Shown one piece after another: positions 25,584 through 33,556 of a stretch of DNA of 64,000 bases (within the stretch, counting starts at the first letter, position 1; every line of letters starts with the position of its first letter). The notes under the pieces are model-generated. The model ran no database searches. It was not told where the DNA came from and saw only the letters and a list, made by a program, of their open reading frames with translations. The position numbers were made by a program, and so were the translations under genes. Where the stretch lies: contig JAQDWB010000005.1 of the NCBI GenBank assembly GCA_027673765.1, positions 94,379 to 158,378 on the forward strand, read 5' to 3'. The stretch is from Coriobacteriaceae bacterium AM113-163. GTDB lineage: Bacteria; Actinomycetota; Coriobacteriia; Coriobacteriales; Coriobacteriaceae.

Positions 25584-25623
25584 AAAGCCACCACAAAAGT
25601 GCCTGTCCCCTTTGTGGTGGTTT
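25584..25623 (-). repeat. ACCACCACAAAGG hairpin element, copy 2 (reverse orientation)
   Basis: On the minus strand it reads AAACCACCACAAAGG, loop GGACAGGCA, then an imperfect return arm ending TGGTGGCTTT. It lies right after the SGNH gene stop codon, so it may also serve as its terminator. Confidence 0.7.
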
Positions 25624-25632
25624 GGGGCTGCG

Positions 25633-26292
25633 CTACTCACCGAGCATCTCTTGGAGCTTGGCTGCCACGGCATGTCCCAAGCTCTCGTGGCTTTCGGGCA
25701 TCATATGCAGATAGTCGATATCGCCCGGCTCGGCAAACTCGGCGGCATTCAAAAAGTCGCAGCCAAACTGCTCGGCCACGTGCGCATAGTACTCGCCAAA
25801 ATGTTCAGATGCCTCGACGGAACGCTCGTCAAAATCGGTCATATATACATCGGCGATCTGCGGCTTGATCTTGATAGGAGCCATCAGCAGGATGCGCGGG
25901 CAAGGCGCAGCGTCGGTCCACGGAAACGCGCGGACGGCGCGAATCAGCGCCATGGCGCCACGGGCGATATCGGAAGCTGTCACGTTAAAGACCGTCTTAC
26001 AGTCGTTGGTGCCCAGCATGATCACAATGGCGTCCAGCGGCTTATGAGCCTCGAGCAGCATCGGAAGCGCGCGAATGCCGTTGAGGTTAGTGTCCAGATG
26101 GCACATGTCGTCGCGTACCGTCGTGCGGCCGTTGAGGCCTTCTTCAATTACATGCCAGCCCTCGCCTAAGTCACGTTGGACCACGCCACACCAGCGCACA
26201 TCCTGCGCATAGCGCACCGCGGTACCGTCGCGCATGCCCGCCGGATCGTAACCATAGGTGTTGCTGTCACCAAAGCACAGAACGTTTTTCAT
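25633..26292 (-). CDS. SGNH/GDSL-family hydrolase
   Basis: 219-aa serine esterase/lipase-like protein, cytoplasmic (no signal peptide). Block I is CFGDSNTYGYDP with the nucleophile Ser; block III is MLGTNDCK with the oxyanion Asn; the C-terminal MPESHESLG supplies the catalytic His. This arrangement resembles bacterial arylesterases/GDSL lipases. The start is ATG at 26292 after GGGGAGC. The substrate is unknown. It lies 78 bp downstream of the PARG-like gene on the same strand, so the two may be cotranscribed. Confidence 0.85.
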   Translation of the reverse strand: MKNVLCFGDSNTYGYDPAGMRDGTAVRYAQDVRWCGVVQRDLGEGWHVIEEGLNGRTTVRDDMCHLDTNLNGIRALPMLLEAHKPLDAIVIMLGTNDCKTVFNVTASDIARGAMALIRAVRAFPWTDAAPCPRILLMAPIKIKPQIADVYMTDFDERSVEASEHFGEYYAHVAEQFGCDFLNAAEFAEPGDIDYLHMMPESHESLGHAVAAKLQEMLGE

Positions 26293-26370
26293 CGTAAGCT
26301 CCCCACTCAATAAAAAGCCGACAGGAGCAGCCTCTCCCGTCGGCTCGGTATATCGCATCACGAGCACCGT

Positions 26371-27504
26371 TTACAGGTACTTGCGCCAGTCGTCGTCATC
26401 CTCGTCATCCTCGGCAGCGGCCTGAGCCTGCTCGGCGGCACGGGCGGCTGCGGCGCGGGCGGCAACCTGAGCATAGGACTCCTCGTTTCGCTCGGGGAAG
26501 TTTGCCAGCACGTGCTCGAATTTGGCGAAGTCCTCGTCCCAGCGCGTAGAGGGCACGGCAAAGAAGACCTGCTTGACCTTGAAGTCGCCCGATGCGAGCT
26601 CCTTGCGGAAGAGCTCGGCCACGGCCTCGGCATCAAAGCCGTTGTTGTCGCAGCCCCATGCGCCCAGCACGAGCTTCTCGCGACCCAACTCGTCGCAGAT
26701 GGCGAGCACAAAGCGGATGCGGTCGCGCAGGGCATCCAGCAGAGCATCGTCGCTCACGCGATACTCCTGGCGGGCGCGCTTAACGTTGGGCGCGGCGGCC
26801 ACGATCACGTCGGCGTATGCATGCACGTGGTTGCGGTCGAAGCGCACCGCAGGCACCACTAGGGCACGGTTACGATAGAGCTCGCAGTTGATGTTGCGGC
26901 GACGGTTCTCGCCGTACCACTTACGCTGCCTATCGAGAACGTTGTACAGATACGAATCGGCGCACAGCGTGGCCTCCTGGCCCAGATAACCCTGAATATA
27001 TCCACCGCCCGGATTGGTAAACGAGGCAAAGGCGAGCACGGCCATGTCGCAGAACTGCGCATAGCCGCGACCGTTATCGAGGACTGCCTGCGTGGCGGAG
27101 GCATCAAGCACAGCGACCTCGGGCAGGACCGGAGCGGGCTCCTCAGCAGGCGCGGACTCAGCTTCGGCGATTTCCTCGGCAGGCTCCTCGACGGGCTCGG
27201 GCGCCGCCTCGGTCTCGGGCGCCGCCTCGACCTCGGCAGTCTCCGCGTTCTCGACGTCCTCGGCGACCTGCTCTTCGGGGGCCACAGCAGTCTGAACCTT
27301 GGCCTTCATCGCCGCGACAAAGCCGGCAGGCATGCCGTCAAACTCGCGAACACCAGCAAGCGAACGCTCGATATCCTTGGCGCAGGCCTCGGACACAGTC
27401 ATCACATGGCGCTCGGCGGCCTTGGCACGGGCCTCGCGCTTGGGATTGGGCTGACCCGCTCGGTTGGACCTGCGGTTACGGTTCCTGTTGTCGACGTCTG
27501 CCAT
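26371..27504 (-). CDS. TIGR02452-type protein with PARG-like macrodomain
   Basis: 377 aa. An N-terminal segment (about 20-70) is followed by an acidic Ala/Glu/Pro-rich linker (75-127) and then a microbial PARG/DUF2263-like macrodomain. The macrodomain has SFTNPGGGYIQGYLGQEATL (residues 161-180) and VLGAWGCDNNGFDAEAVAELF. Bacterial PARGs hydrolyse ADP-ribose chains using GGG-x6-8-QEE; here the block reads GGG-x7-QEA, so Ala178 replaces the second glutamate. It may bind ADP-ribose rather than cleave it, or use Glu177. The C-terminus is Ala/Asp-rich. The start is ATG at 27504, with GAAAGG upstream. Confidence 0.75.
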   Translation of the reverse strand: MADVDNRNRNRRSNRAGQPNPKREARAKAAERHVMTVSEACAKDIERSLAGVREFDGMPAGFVAAMKAKVQTAVAPEEQVAEDVENAETAEVEAAPETEAAPEPVEEPAEEIAEAESAPAEEPAPVLPEVAVLDASATQAVLDNGRGYAQFCDMAVLAFASFTNPGGGYIQGYLGQEATLCADSYLYNVLDRQRKWYGENRRRNINCELYRNRALVVPAVRFDRNHVHAYADVIVAAAPNVKRARQEYRVSDDALLDALRDRIRFVLAICDELGREKLVLGAWGCDNNGFDAEAVAELFRKELASGDFKVKQVFFAVPSTRWDEDFAKFEHVLANFPERNEESYAQVAARAAAARAAEQAQAAAEDDEDDDDWRKYL

Positions 27505-27567
27505 AAGTGGTCACCTTTCCTGTCGCTGCCGCTATCGGCTTTTCCCATCCATGATACCCCGCCGCGC

Positions 27568-27597
27568 ACAAAAAAGACGGCCCCGAAGGACCGCCTT
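27568..27597 (-). terminator. Terminator of the BI-1 family gene
   Basis: GGCGGTCC/GGGGCCGTC stem with a TTC loop, followed on the minus strand by TTTTTTG. Confidence 0.8.
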
Positions 27598-27644
27598 TCG
27601 CATCGTTTTACCGTGTCCGGCAAGAAGCATCGCAATGCCGCGCT

Positions 27645-28340
27645 TTAATCGCGACGGCCGAGGATGTTCAGAATGCGCAGGAACACGTTGATGATGTCCA
27701 CGAACAGGTTGGATGCCATGAGCACGGCGTTGGGCAGCGTGGGCGGCACCGTCGTTGCCACATAGGTGTCGTAGCCGATGAAGCCGGCGAACACCACGAT
27801 CACGATCAGGTCGGTGATGGACTGCGAAACGCCCATGAACATCAGCACGATCTCGACCAGAATCGTGGCAAACAGGATGCCAAAACCAATGCCATACACA
27901 CGCTGGAAGAACTTGGGGAAGGTCACGCCCAGCGCACCAAAGACAAAGGTAATGGCGGCCGTGGCGATAAAGGCGGTGTTAATGGTAGGCAGGTCGTAGT
28001 TGGCAAGACCAAACGACGCCGTCAGGCCAAAGGTGCTCGCAAAGACCACGTAGCCCACGAGTGACAGGCCCACGGACTGTTTGCTGGCAGCAGCCGACAT
28101 CATGACCATGCCGACGATGGTCAAAATAAATGAGCCAAAGACCAGCGGCAAAGCGGCGCCGCTCATCATCATGCGCGCAAACGACATGGTGCTCGTAAAG
28201 TAAGCACCGGCGCCCATGGCGCAAAAGCCCAAAAAGATGAGAGCAGACATGACAAGGTTGTACGCGCGCGGCGACATCTCCTTGGCACGGCTTGCGCCGG
28301 TCTCGATGGGGCCATTCTGATAGCCCTGGATATCGTTCAT
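27645..28340 (-). CDS. Bax inhibitor-1/YccA-family membrane protein
   Basis: 231 aa with seven predicted membrane segments, from about residue 28 to 225. It has the typical C-terminal block GFIGYDTYVATT and an acid-containing last helix (NLFVDIINVFLRILNILG). BI-1 proteins act as Ca2+/H+ leak channels or modulate membrane proteases in bacteria; the role here is unknown. The start is ATG at 28340 after AAAGGACG. It is monocistronic with its own terminator. Confidence 0.88.
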   Translation of the reverse strand: MNDIQGYQNGPIETGASRAKEMSPRAYNLVMSALIFLGFCAMGAGAYFTSTMSFARMMMSGAALPLVFGSFILTIVGMVMMSAAASKQSVGLSLVGYVVFASTFGLTASFGLANYDLPTINTAFIATAAITFVFGALGVTFPKFFQRVYGIGFGILFATILVEIVLMFMGVSQSITDLIVIVVFAGFIGYDTYVATTVPPTLPNAVLMASNLFVDIINVFLRILNILGRRD

Positions 28341-28420
28341 AATTTCGTCCTTTCAAAAAGCACCGCGACGGCGCCGTAGCTGACAAGTTTCCTGCCATTG
28401 TACCCGAACGCCACGCGTTC

Positions 28421-28759
28421 TTACCTGCGGCGCTCGCTCTCGAGTGTTCGGTCGAACGCCCACACCCACCAACGCATCAGATGAGTCTGCGAGCCATCCG
28501 GTCGCTCGCGTGCCTGTTCTTCCAGATACAGTTCGGTCGCATGTCCGCCAAAACGAACCTTATAAGTCGCCGTACGAATGCCGTGAACCGTCAGGCCAAA
28601 CCCAGTGGTCGAGACAATCTCGTCAATCGTAAAGCAACGACCGTCGACCCAGCAGACGGTGACCGGCACGACCTGTCCGCCCGCGAGGATGCGAGCCACG
28701 ACGTCCACATACTGCTTGTGCACGCGCCGAGTTTTGCCATCTGTCTGTCGATATTCCAT
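28421..28759 (-). CDS. Small conserved-looking protein of unknown function
   Basis: 112 aa. Beta-rich pattern: VVARILAGGQVVPVTVCWVDGRCFTIDEIV, then YKVRFGGHATELYLEEQ and HLMRWWVWAFDRT. It may form a small barrel, but I cannot name the family. The start is ATG at 28759, close (2 nt) to AGGAG, tighter than usual; a start further upstream at 28846 adds 29 residues that do not look like protein. The charged C-terminus ends RRR. It lies alone between the BI-1 gene and the divergent PiT gene. Confidence 0.6.
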   Translation of the reverse strand: MEYRQTDGKTRRVHKQYVDVVARILAGGQVVPVTVCWVDGRCFTIDEIVSTTGFGLTVHGIRTATYKVRFGGHATELYLEEQARERPDGSQTHLMRWWVWAFDRTLESERRR

Positions 28760-29009
28760 GTCTCCTATTATCGAACGCATGTTTGCATGTTGTAAAGCGA
28801 ACAGGCTGTGGTTTTGGGGTGCCGGAGCGATCGCATGTGTCCGCATGGCGTGTTAGCAAAAAGAACACCCGCGGTCAACAGGGATAATATTCAATTTTAG
28901 TGCCAAAAAATTCACTGCTCCCATCAGAACTCGGTAAAGAAACCCGCAGGAGGTGATACGATTTATCATGTTTCTGTAACGTGCCTGCAAACTTCGAGAA
29001 AGCCCATAT

Positions 29010-30059
29010 ATGGACGTAACGTTCTCAACCTTCCTCGGCCAATTTGTGTCGAACCCAGTCCTTGCCGTCACCGTGATCCTCGCGCTCGGCGCCATCTTCG
29101 TCAATGGATGGACCGACGCACCCAACGCCATCGCGACCTGCGTCACTACGCGTTGCATGCCCGCCCGCGCCGCCATTCTCATGAGTGCCGCATTCAACTT
29201 CCTCGGCGTGCTCATCATGACGCACTTTAACGCGAGCGTCGCCAACACCATCTCCCATATTGTCGACTTTGGCGGAAACAGTACCATGGCGCTCGCCTGC
29301 CTGTGCGCGGCGCTGTTCTCCATCGTCGTCTACGGCGCCACAGCGTCGCGTTTTGGCATCCCCACCTCGCAAAGCCACAGCCTTATCGCCGGCCTGACCG
29401 GTGCCGCCATCGCCCTCGGCGGTGCGAGCAGCGTCAACGTCCACGAGTGGATGAAGGTCATCTACGGCCTGGCGCTCTCCATCGGCCTGGGCTTTGTCAT
29501 GGGCTGGGTCCTGTGCAAGCTCGTCTCGATTCTTTTCGCCGCCGCCAACAGGCGACGTGCCAATGTCTTCTTTAAATACGCTCAGATCGCGAGCGCTGCG
29601 GCCATGAGCTTTATGCACGGCGCGCAGGATGGACAGAAGTTCATCGGCGTGCTCTTTTTAGGCGTGGCCTTTGCCAGCGGCCAGACGAGCGTCGGCGATG
29701 CCGGCATCCCCATCTGGATTATGCTGCTATGCTCGGCCACCATGGGCATCGGCACCAGCGTGGGCGGCGAGCGCATCATCAAGTCCGTTGGCCAGAGCAT
29801 GGTCAAGCTCGAAAAGTACCAGGGCTTCTCCGCCGACCTGGCGGGCGCCGCGAACCTGCTGCTTGCCACCCTTACCGGCATCCCCGTGTCCTCCACGCAC
29901 ATCAAGACCTGCGCCATCATGGGCGTCGGTGCCGTCAAACGCCTCTCGGCCATCAACTTCGGCGTCGTCAAGGACATGATGTTCACCTGGTTCTTCACCT
30001 TCCCCGCCTGCGGACTCATCAGCTTTGTCATGGCCAAGCTGTTCATGATGTTCCTCTAG
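29010..30059 (+). CDS. pit: PiT-family inorganic phosphate transporter
   Basis: Low-affinity, cation-coupled phosphate (metal-phosphate) permease. 349 aa with ten or more membrane helices. The two PiT signatures are present: VNGWTDAPNAIAT in the first half and MHGAQDGQKFIG in the second, plus GIPTSQSHSLIAG and GIPVSSTHIKT. The start is ATG at 29010; the ribosome site GAGAAAG is modest. The DUF47 gene follows 67 bp later, the usual Pit pairing. A complete Pst system at 34-39 kb gives the cell a second, high-affinity route. Confidence 0.93.
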   Translation: MDVTFSTFLGQFVSNPVLAVTVILALGAIFVNGWTDAPNAIATCVTTRCMPARAAILMSAAFNFLGVLIMTHFNASVANTISHIVDFGGNSTMALACLCAALFSIVVYGATASRFGIPTSQSHSLIAGLTGAAIALGGASSVNVHEWMKVIYGLALSIGLGFVMGWVLCKLVSILFAAANRRRANVFFKYAQIASAAAMSFMHGAQDGQKFIGVLFLGVAFASGQTSVGDAGIPIWIMLLCSATMGIGTSVGGERIIKSVGQSMVKLEKYQGFSADLAGAANLLLATLTGIPVSSTHIKTCAIMGVGAVKRLSAINFGVVKDMMFTWFFTFPACGLISFVMAKLFMMFL

Positions 30060-30126
30060 CCACACCGAGCGTCCATCCGGACCGCAAAACTTCGCCCACC
30101 CGTCTTCGCCTCGAAAGGACCCACTC

Positions 30127-30750
30127 ATGGCAAAGAAACCCGATTCGTTCTACTTTGACAACTACGTCGCCTGCGCCGACCTTGCCGTCCAGGCCGCCGA
30201 ACTGCTTACCAAGATTTTCGAGAACTTCGATCCCGCGAAGATTCACGATATGCTCGACAAGATGCACGCGATCGAGCATGCGGCCGACAAGAAGCACCAT
30301 GAGCTTGAGGACGCCCTGCTCACGGCCTTTATCACCCCGCTTGAGCGCGAGGACCTGGATCTGATGAGCTGCTCGCTCGACACCGTGCTCGACCGTATCG
30401 AGGGTGTCGTGCAGCGCGTCTACTTCACCAACATCCAGAGCATCCATCCCGACGCCATCGTCATCGCCCACAAGGTGACCGACGCCTGCCGCGCCATGAA
30501 GGACCTGATGGTCGAGCTGCCTAACTACCGCAAGTCCAAGACGCTGCGCGAGCTCGTCATCCAGATCAACACCATCGAGTCCGAGGCCGACGAGCTCTAT
30601 ATCAACGCCATGCGTAACCTGCACGTTAACGGCAAGGACCCGCTCGAGGTCATCGCTTGGCGTGACGTGTACGCCTTCCTGGAGTACTGCGCCGACTGCT
30701 GTGAGAATGTGGCCGATGTCGTGGATTCGATTGTCATGAAGAACAGTTAA
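30127..30750 (+). CDS. DUF47 (PhoU-like) phosphate transport regulator
   Basis: 207-aa all-helical PhoU-like protein of the DUF47/TIGR00153 group. It contains the paired HAIEHAADKKHHEL and NTIESEADELY metal-binding-type helices repeated in PhoU relatives. Encoded right after pit, it is expected to control that transporter (family context). The start is ATG at 30127 after GAAAGGA. It is followed by a very long perfect inverted repeat. Confidence 0.9.
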   Translation: MAKKPDSFYFDNYVACADLAVQAAELLTKIFENFDPAKIHDMLDKMHAIEHAADKKHHELEDALLTAFITPLEREDLDLMSCSLDTVLDRIEGVVQRVYFTNIQSIHPDAIVIAHKVTDACRAMKDLMVELPNYRKSKTLRELVIQINTIESEADELYINAMRNLHVNGKDPLEVIAWRDVYAFLEYCADCCENVADVVDSIVMKNS

Positions 30751-30774
30751 TTGGGGGTACATGTCCCACCGGTC

Positions 30775-30853
30775 GCGGGCCCGGCCACTAATAACCTTTT
30801 TCACTCCGGCTGCAAGCAGAGTCGTTCAAAAGGTTATTAGTGGCCGGGCCCGC
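30775..30853. repeat. Perfect 26-bp inverted repeat
   Basis: Arms 30775-30800 and 30828-30853 are fully complementary (start GCGGGCCCGGCCACTAATAA), with a 27-nt loop. There is no long T tract after it. It belongs to the class of long intergenic hairpins seen several times in this window. Confidence 0.8.
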
Positions 30854-31036
30854 TCCCTTATGCACCACCATTGGGAACTTTGGCTGATAGGTTTAGCGCA
30901 ATGGGGGTTTGGCTGAAGGGACCTTTGGTATCCGTTCGGACACTTTGGCCCTTGATGAGCGTTTGGCTGATTGCTGCTTTGGGTACTGTTTGGGTTACTT
31001 TGGGTTTGGTTGATTTTTAATTGTTGGAGGGCTTGT

Positions 31037-31567
31037 ATGTCTTATTTGGATCTGGCTCGGGGTCGTTATTCTTGTCGCGAGTTTGAGGATCGTTCTGTTG
31101 AGCAGGCTGTGGTGGATGCCATTGTTGAGGCTGGGCGTATTGCTCCTTCTGCTTGCAACAATCATCCTTCTCGTGTGATGGTGTTGGATACGCCTGAGCT
31201 TCTGGAGAAGGCTGCTGCTTGTCAGCCTCGGTTTGCTCGTGATGGGTCTATCTTTGGGGCTCCGCTTGTCTTTCTTATTTGCAGCGTTACCGATGGTGCT
31301 TGGGTACGCCCGTATGACCAGATGAATTCCAGTGAAATCGATACGTCCATCGTGTGCGATCAGATGATGATGGAGGCCACCGAGCAGGGCCTGGGAACGT
31401 GCTGGGTATGCCATTTTAAGCCTGAGGTGGCACAGGAGCAGTTCAATCTGCCCAAGGGCGTCTATCCCTATCACATGCTCGTCTGTGGCTATCCTGCCGA
31501 CCACATCGCAGACCCCGAGCATCGCGAGGCCCGCACCATTCCCCTCTCCGACTTCCTCCTCAAGTAG
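31037..31567 (+). CDS. Nitroreductase-family protein
   Basis: 176-aa FMN-dependent oxidoreductase of the nitroreductase fold. The N-terminal RYSCREFEDRSV and the phosphate-binding GRIAPSACNNHPSRVMVL are typical, and the C-terminal EQGLGTCWVCHF is the second FMN segment. The start is ATG at 31037 after TTGGAGG. Codon use is odd: codons up to about 31300 end mainly in T or G (TCT, GCT, CGT), while the rest uses C-ending codons like the neighbours. The stop codon lies inside a dispersed 31-bp repeat. The physiological substrate is unknown. Confidence 0.88.
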   Translation: MSYLDLARGRYSCREFEDRSVEQAVVDAIVEAGRIAPSACNNHPSRVMVLDTPELLEKAAACQPRFARDGSIFGAPLVFLICSVTDGAWVRPYDQMNSSEIDTSIVCDQMMMEATEQGLGTCWVCHFKPEVAQEQFNLPKGVYPYHMLVCGYPADHIADPEHREARTIPLSDFLLK

Positions 31568-31594
31568 ATTTTTGGGACATGCCTTAAAACCTAC
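31564..31594. repeat. 31-bp dispersed repeat, copy 2
   Basis: Begins GTAGATTTTTGGGACATGCC and overlaps the nitroreductase stop codon; 27 of 31 positions match the copy at 10689-10719. Confidence 0.6.
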
Positions 31595-31615
31595 CCTTGA
31601 CCGCTCACCCGTTCG

Positions 31616-31653
31616 CCGAGTTCTGCGCCACTATGTGCAGGGCTCGGTTTTTT
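31616..31653 (+). terminator. Nitroreductase terminator
   Basis: 11-bp stem CCGAGTTCTGC/GCAGGGCTCGG (two G-U pairs), followed by six T's. Confidence 0.75.
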
Positions 31654-31677
31654 ATGTTACGCACCCCGGCACAGTCA

Positions 31678-31710
31678 TAAAAAAGGACCCGCAAGCTGCG
31701 GGTCCTTTCT
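31678..31710 (-). terminator. divIVA terminator (possibly bidirectional)
   Basis: Perfect 11-bp stem (31683-31693 with 31697-31707) followed on the minus strand by TTTTTTATG; on the plus strand TTTCT follows. Confidence 0.8.
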
Positions 31711-31734
31711 AGGCACTAAATTGTAGGCCGAATG

Positions 31735-32409
31735 TTAGTCCAGGTCGTCGGCGGCAAAGTTGTCGATCGGGGCGAAGGGATCGGCCACGGGGACAACCGG
31801 GTCAGCGACGGGCAGCGGCTCGGCGGGAACAGTCACCGCAGGAGAAGCGGCAGAACCGACCGGCGTGGAGGCCATGAGGTCGGCCGGGAAGGAGTTCTGG
31901 GCATCGTCCATGAAGTGCTGGATGAGCTTGAGATACTCGGCCTTGAACTCCTCACGGGAAGCCTTGAGACGATCGATTTCCTCGAGCTCGGCCTGCTTTT
32001 CGGTCAGAGCCTGGCGGATAACCTCACGGGCCTTGGCGTCAGCCTCGTTGCGGATACGCTCAGCATTCTCGTTGGCATCGTTGACGATGGTCTCAGCGGT
32101 CTGCTGGGCAGCGATCAGGGCAGCGGAAATCTGGCGCTCCTGAGCGGAGAAGTCAGGGGCGGGAGCAGCCACGGGGGCGGCGGGAACGGCTTGGGCGGTG
32201 GCATCCTGAGCCTGGGCAAGCTGAGCCTGTGCATCGGCAAGCTGCTGCTCGGTAGCAGTCAGGCGACCCTTAAGGTCGACGATCTTAGCGAGCATAGCGT
32301 CAACCTCGGAGGACAGCGTCTCCAAGAAGACGTCGACCTCGGCGGGATCGTAGCCACGCTTGGCCTCAGAGAAAGTCTGAGCCTGGATGTCTGCAGGGGT
32401 AATAGCCAT
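31735..32409 (-). CDS. divIVA: DivIVA-domain protein
   Basis: 224-aa coiled-coil protein that marks curved membrane at poles and division sites. The N-terminal DivIVA motif is ITPADIQAQTFSEAKRGYDPAEVDVFLE (residues 3-30). Two long coiled-coil stretches (about 31-66 and 90-165) are split by a Pro/Ala linker, and the tail is Pro/Ala/Asp-rich. It could be a Wag31-like growth-pole protein or a septum-site protein. The start is ATG at 32409 after AGGAGACTTGTT. It lies downstream of sepF and yggT on the same strand, a common division-gene order in Gram-positive bacteria. Confidence 0.88.
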   Translation of the reverse strand: MAITPADIQAQTFSEAKRGYDPAEVDVFLETLSSEVDAMLAKIVDLKGRLTATEQQLADAQAQLAQAQDATAQAVPAAPVAAPAPDFSAQERQISAALIAAQQTAETIVNDANENAERIRNEADAKAREVIRQALTEKQAELEEIDRLKASREEFKAEYLKLIQHFMDDAQNSFPADLMASTPVGSAASPAVTVPAEPLPVADPVVPVADPFAPIDNFAADDLD

Positions 32410-32470
32410 AACAAGTCTCCTTTTTCATCGCCTCGGCGCTACACGCCCGACGTAAGTTACTAAGTCAGTT

Positions 32471-32752
32471 CTATACGAGTATACCTATAAGAAGCTGCAG
32501 AACCAGCCTCTGCACCAACTGCAACGCAATAATCGCAACGACCGGCGAAAAATCGATACCGCCCATCGGCGGGATGAAACGACGGAACAGGTTGAGCCAC
32601 GGACCGCACACGCTATCGAGCACCGCAGCAATATCCTGAAGCAAACCACCCTGCTTCATGGGAATCCACGTCATAAAGCAGTAGACGACAATGAGCGTGG
32701 AATAGAAGTTGAACAGCGTGTTGACCAGCTGGACGATAGTGTAGATGTTGAT
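32471..32752 (-). CDS. yggT: YggT-family membrane protein, apparently with an ATC or ATT start
   Basis: Two-helix membrane protein of the YggT group, found between sepF and divIVA in many Gram-positives. The 93-aa product has helices around residues 5-28 and 68-92 and the typical PWLNLFRRFIPPMGGIDFSPVVA. No ATG, GTG or TTG lies in frame between the sepF stop (32774) and the conserved first helix; the first ATG (32674) would delete that helix. GAGGAG (32764-32759) stands 6 nt before ATC (32752) and directly before ATT (32758). Initiation is thus likely at a rare ATC/ATT codon, possibly coupled to sepF. Confidence 0.8.
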   Translation of the reverse strand: MNIYTIVQLVNTLFNFYSTLIVVYCFMTWIPMKQGGLLQDIAAVLDSVCGPWLNLFRRFIPPMGGIDFSPVVAIIALQLVQRLVLQLLIGILV

Positions 32753-32773
32753 GGGAATCTCCTCGTCTTGTCT

Positions 32774-33496
32774 TTACTTAAGGTAGCCGTCGGCACGAAG
32801 CTTCTTGAGATCGGAATCTTTGACCTCGCAACCGGCGGGCAGCACCATGAACACGCGGTCGCCTACCTCCTTGACCGTGGCGCCCAGACCGCAGGCAAAG
32901 CCGTAAGAGAAGTCCAAGACGCGCTTGGCAACTTCGGTGCGTACGCCCACAAAAATCAGTGCGACAGGCTGCTTGGTGCGAACGCGGCGCACCACGGTCT
33001 CCACGTCGTCATAGCTCTCGGGGCGCAGGACATAGGCCGGCAGCTGCGGCGTGGCGTTGATGATATTGCTCGCATAGGCCGAGGCATCGCTCGGTGCAGG
33101 CGCGGGTGCAGCGGCGGCACGGGCGCGGGTGTTCTCGGCGTAGCTCGACGGCGTGTCATAGGCACCAGGACGATAACCGCTCGCAACGCTGTCCTGCGAG
33201 CGCGAAGGCGGGTTATACGTCGTGGCATGGCGGGAGTCATCGCCGACCAGCTGACCGGAGCGCGTATACACGGCAACCGACTCAGCTTCACCGCGGCGCG
33301 TCTGACCAAGCAGGCCGTTGCTCGGCTCGTCTTGGGTGTAGAAGCCCTCGCCCGAAGCACCGCTGTAGCCGTTGCCCTGATAACTATCGTCATAGCCGTC
33401 ATCGTAGCCGTAGTCGTCGTCCTGGCCATAACCCTGGTCGTAACCCTGCTGGCCGCCCAGGTGCATCTTATTTTTAATCTCGTCAAGGAAGCCCAT
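32774..33496 (-). CDS. sepF: Cell division protein SepF
   Basis: Membrane anchor and bundler of FtsZ. 240 aa. The short N-terminal amphipathic helix (MGFLDEIKNKMHLGG) binds membrane. A long Gly/Tyr/Asp-rich low-complexity linker (about 15-145) follows, then the compact SepF domain with LRPESYDDVETVVRRVRTKQPVALIF and FSYGFACGLGATVKEVGDRVFMV. The start is ATG at 33496 after GAGAGGAC. Upstream gene: the PLP-homeostasis protein; downstream: yggT and divIVA. The FtsZ partner is encoded 6 kb away in this window. Confidence 0.92.
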   Translation of the reverse strand: MGFLDEIKNKMHLGGQQGYDQGYGQDDDYGYDDGYDDSYQGNGYSGASGEGFYTQDEPSNGLLGQTRRGEAESVAVYTRSGQLVGDDSRHATTYNPPSRSQDSVASGYRPGAYDTPSSYAENTRARAAAAPAPAPSDASAYASNIINATPQLPAYVLRPESYDDVETVVRRVRTKQPVALIFVGVRTEVAKRVLDFSYGFACGLGATVKEVGDRVFMVLPAGCEVKDSDLKKLRADGYLK

Positions 33497-33556
33497 GGTT
33501 GTGTCCTCTCGCGGTTTAGTGCAGGCGCCCCGATAATCAGTGCGCACTTCAGAGCC

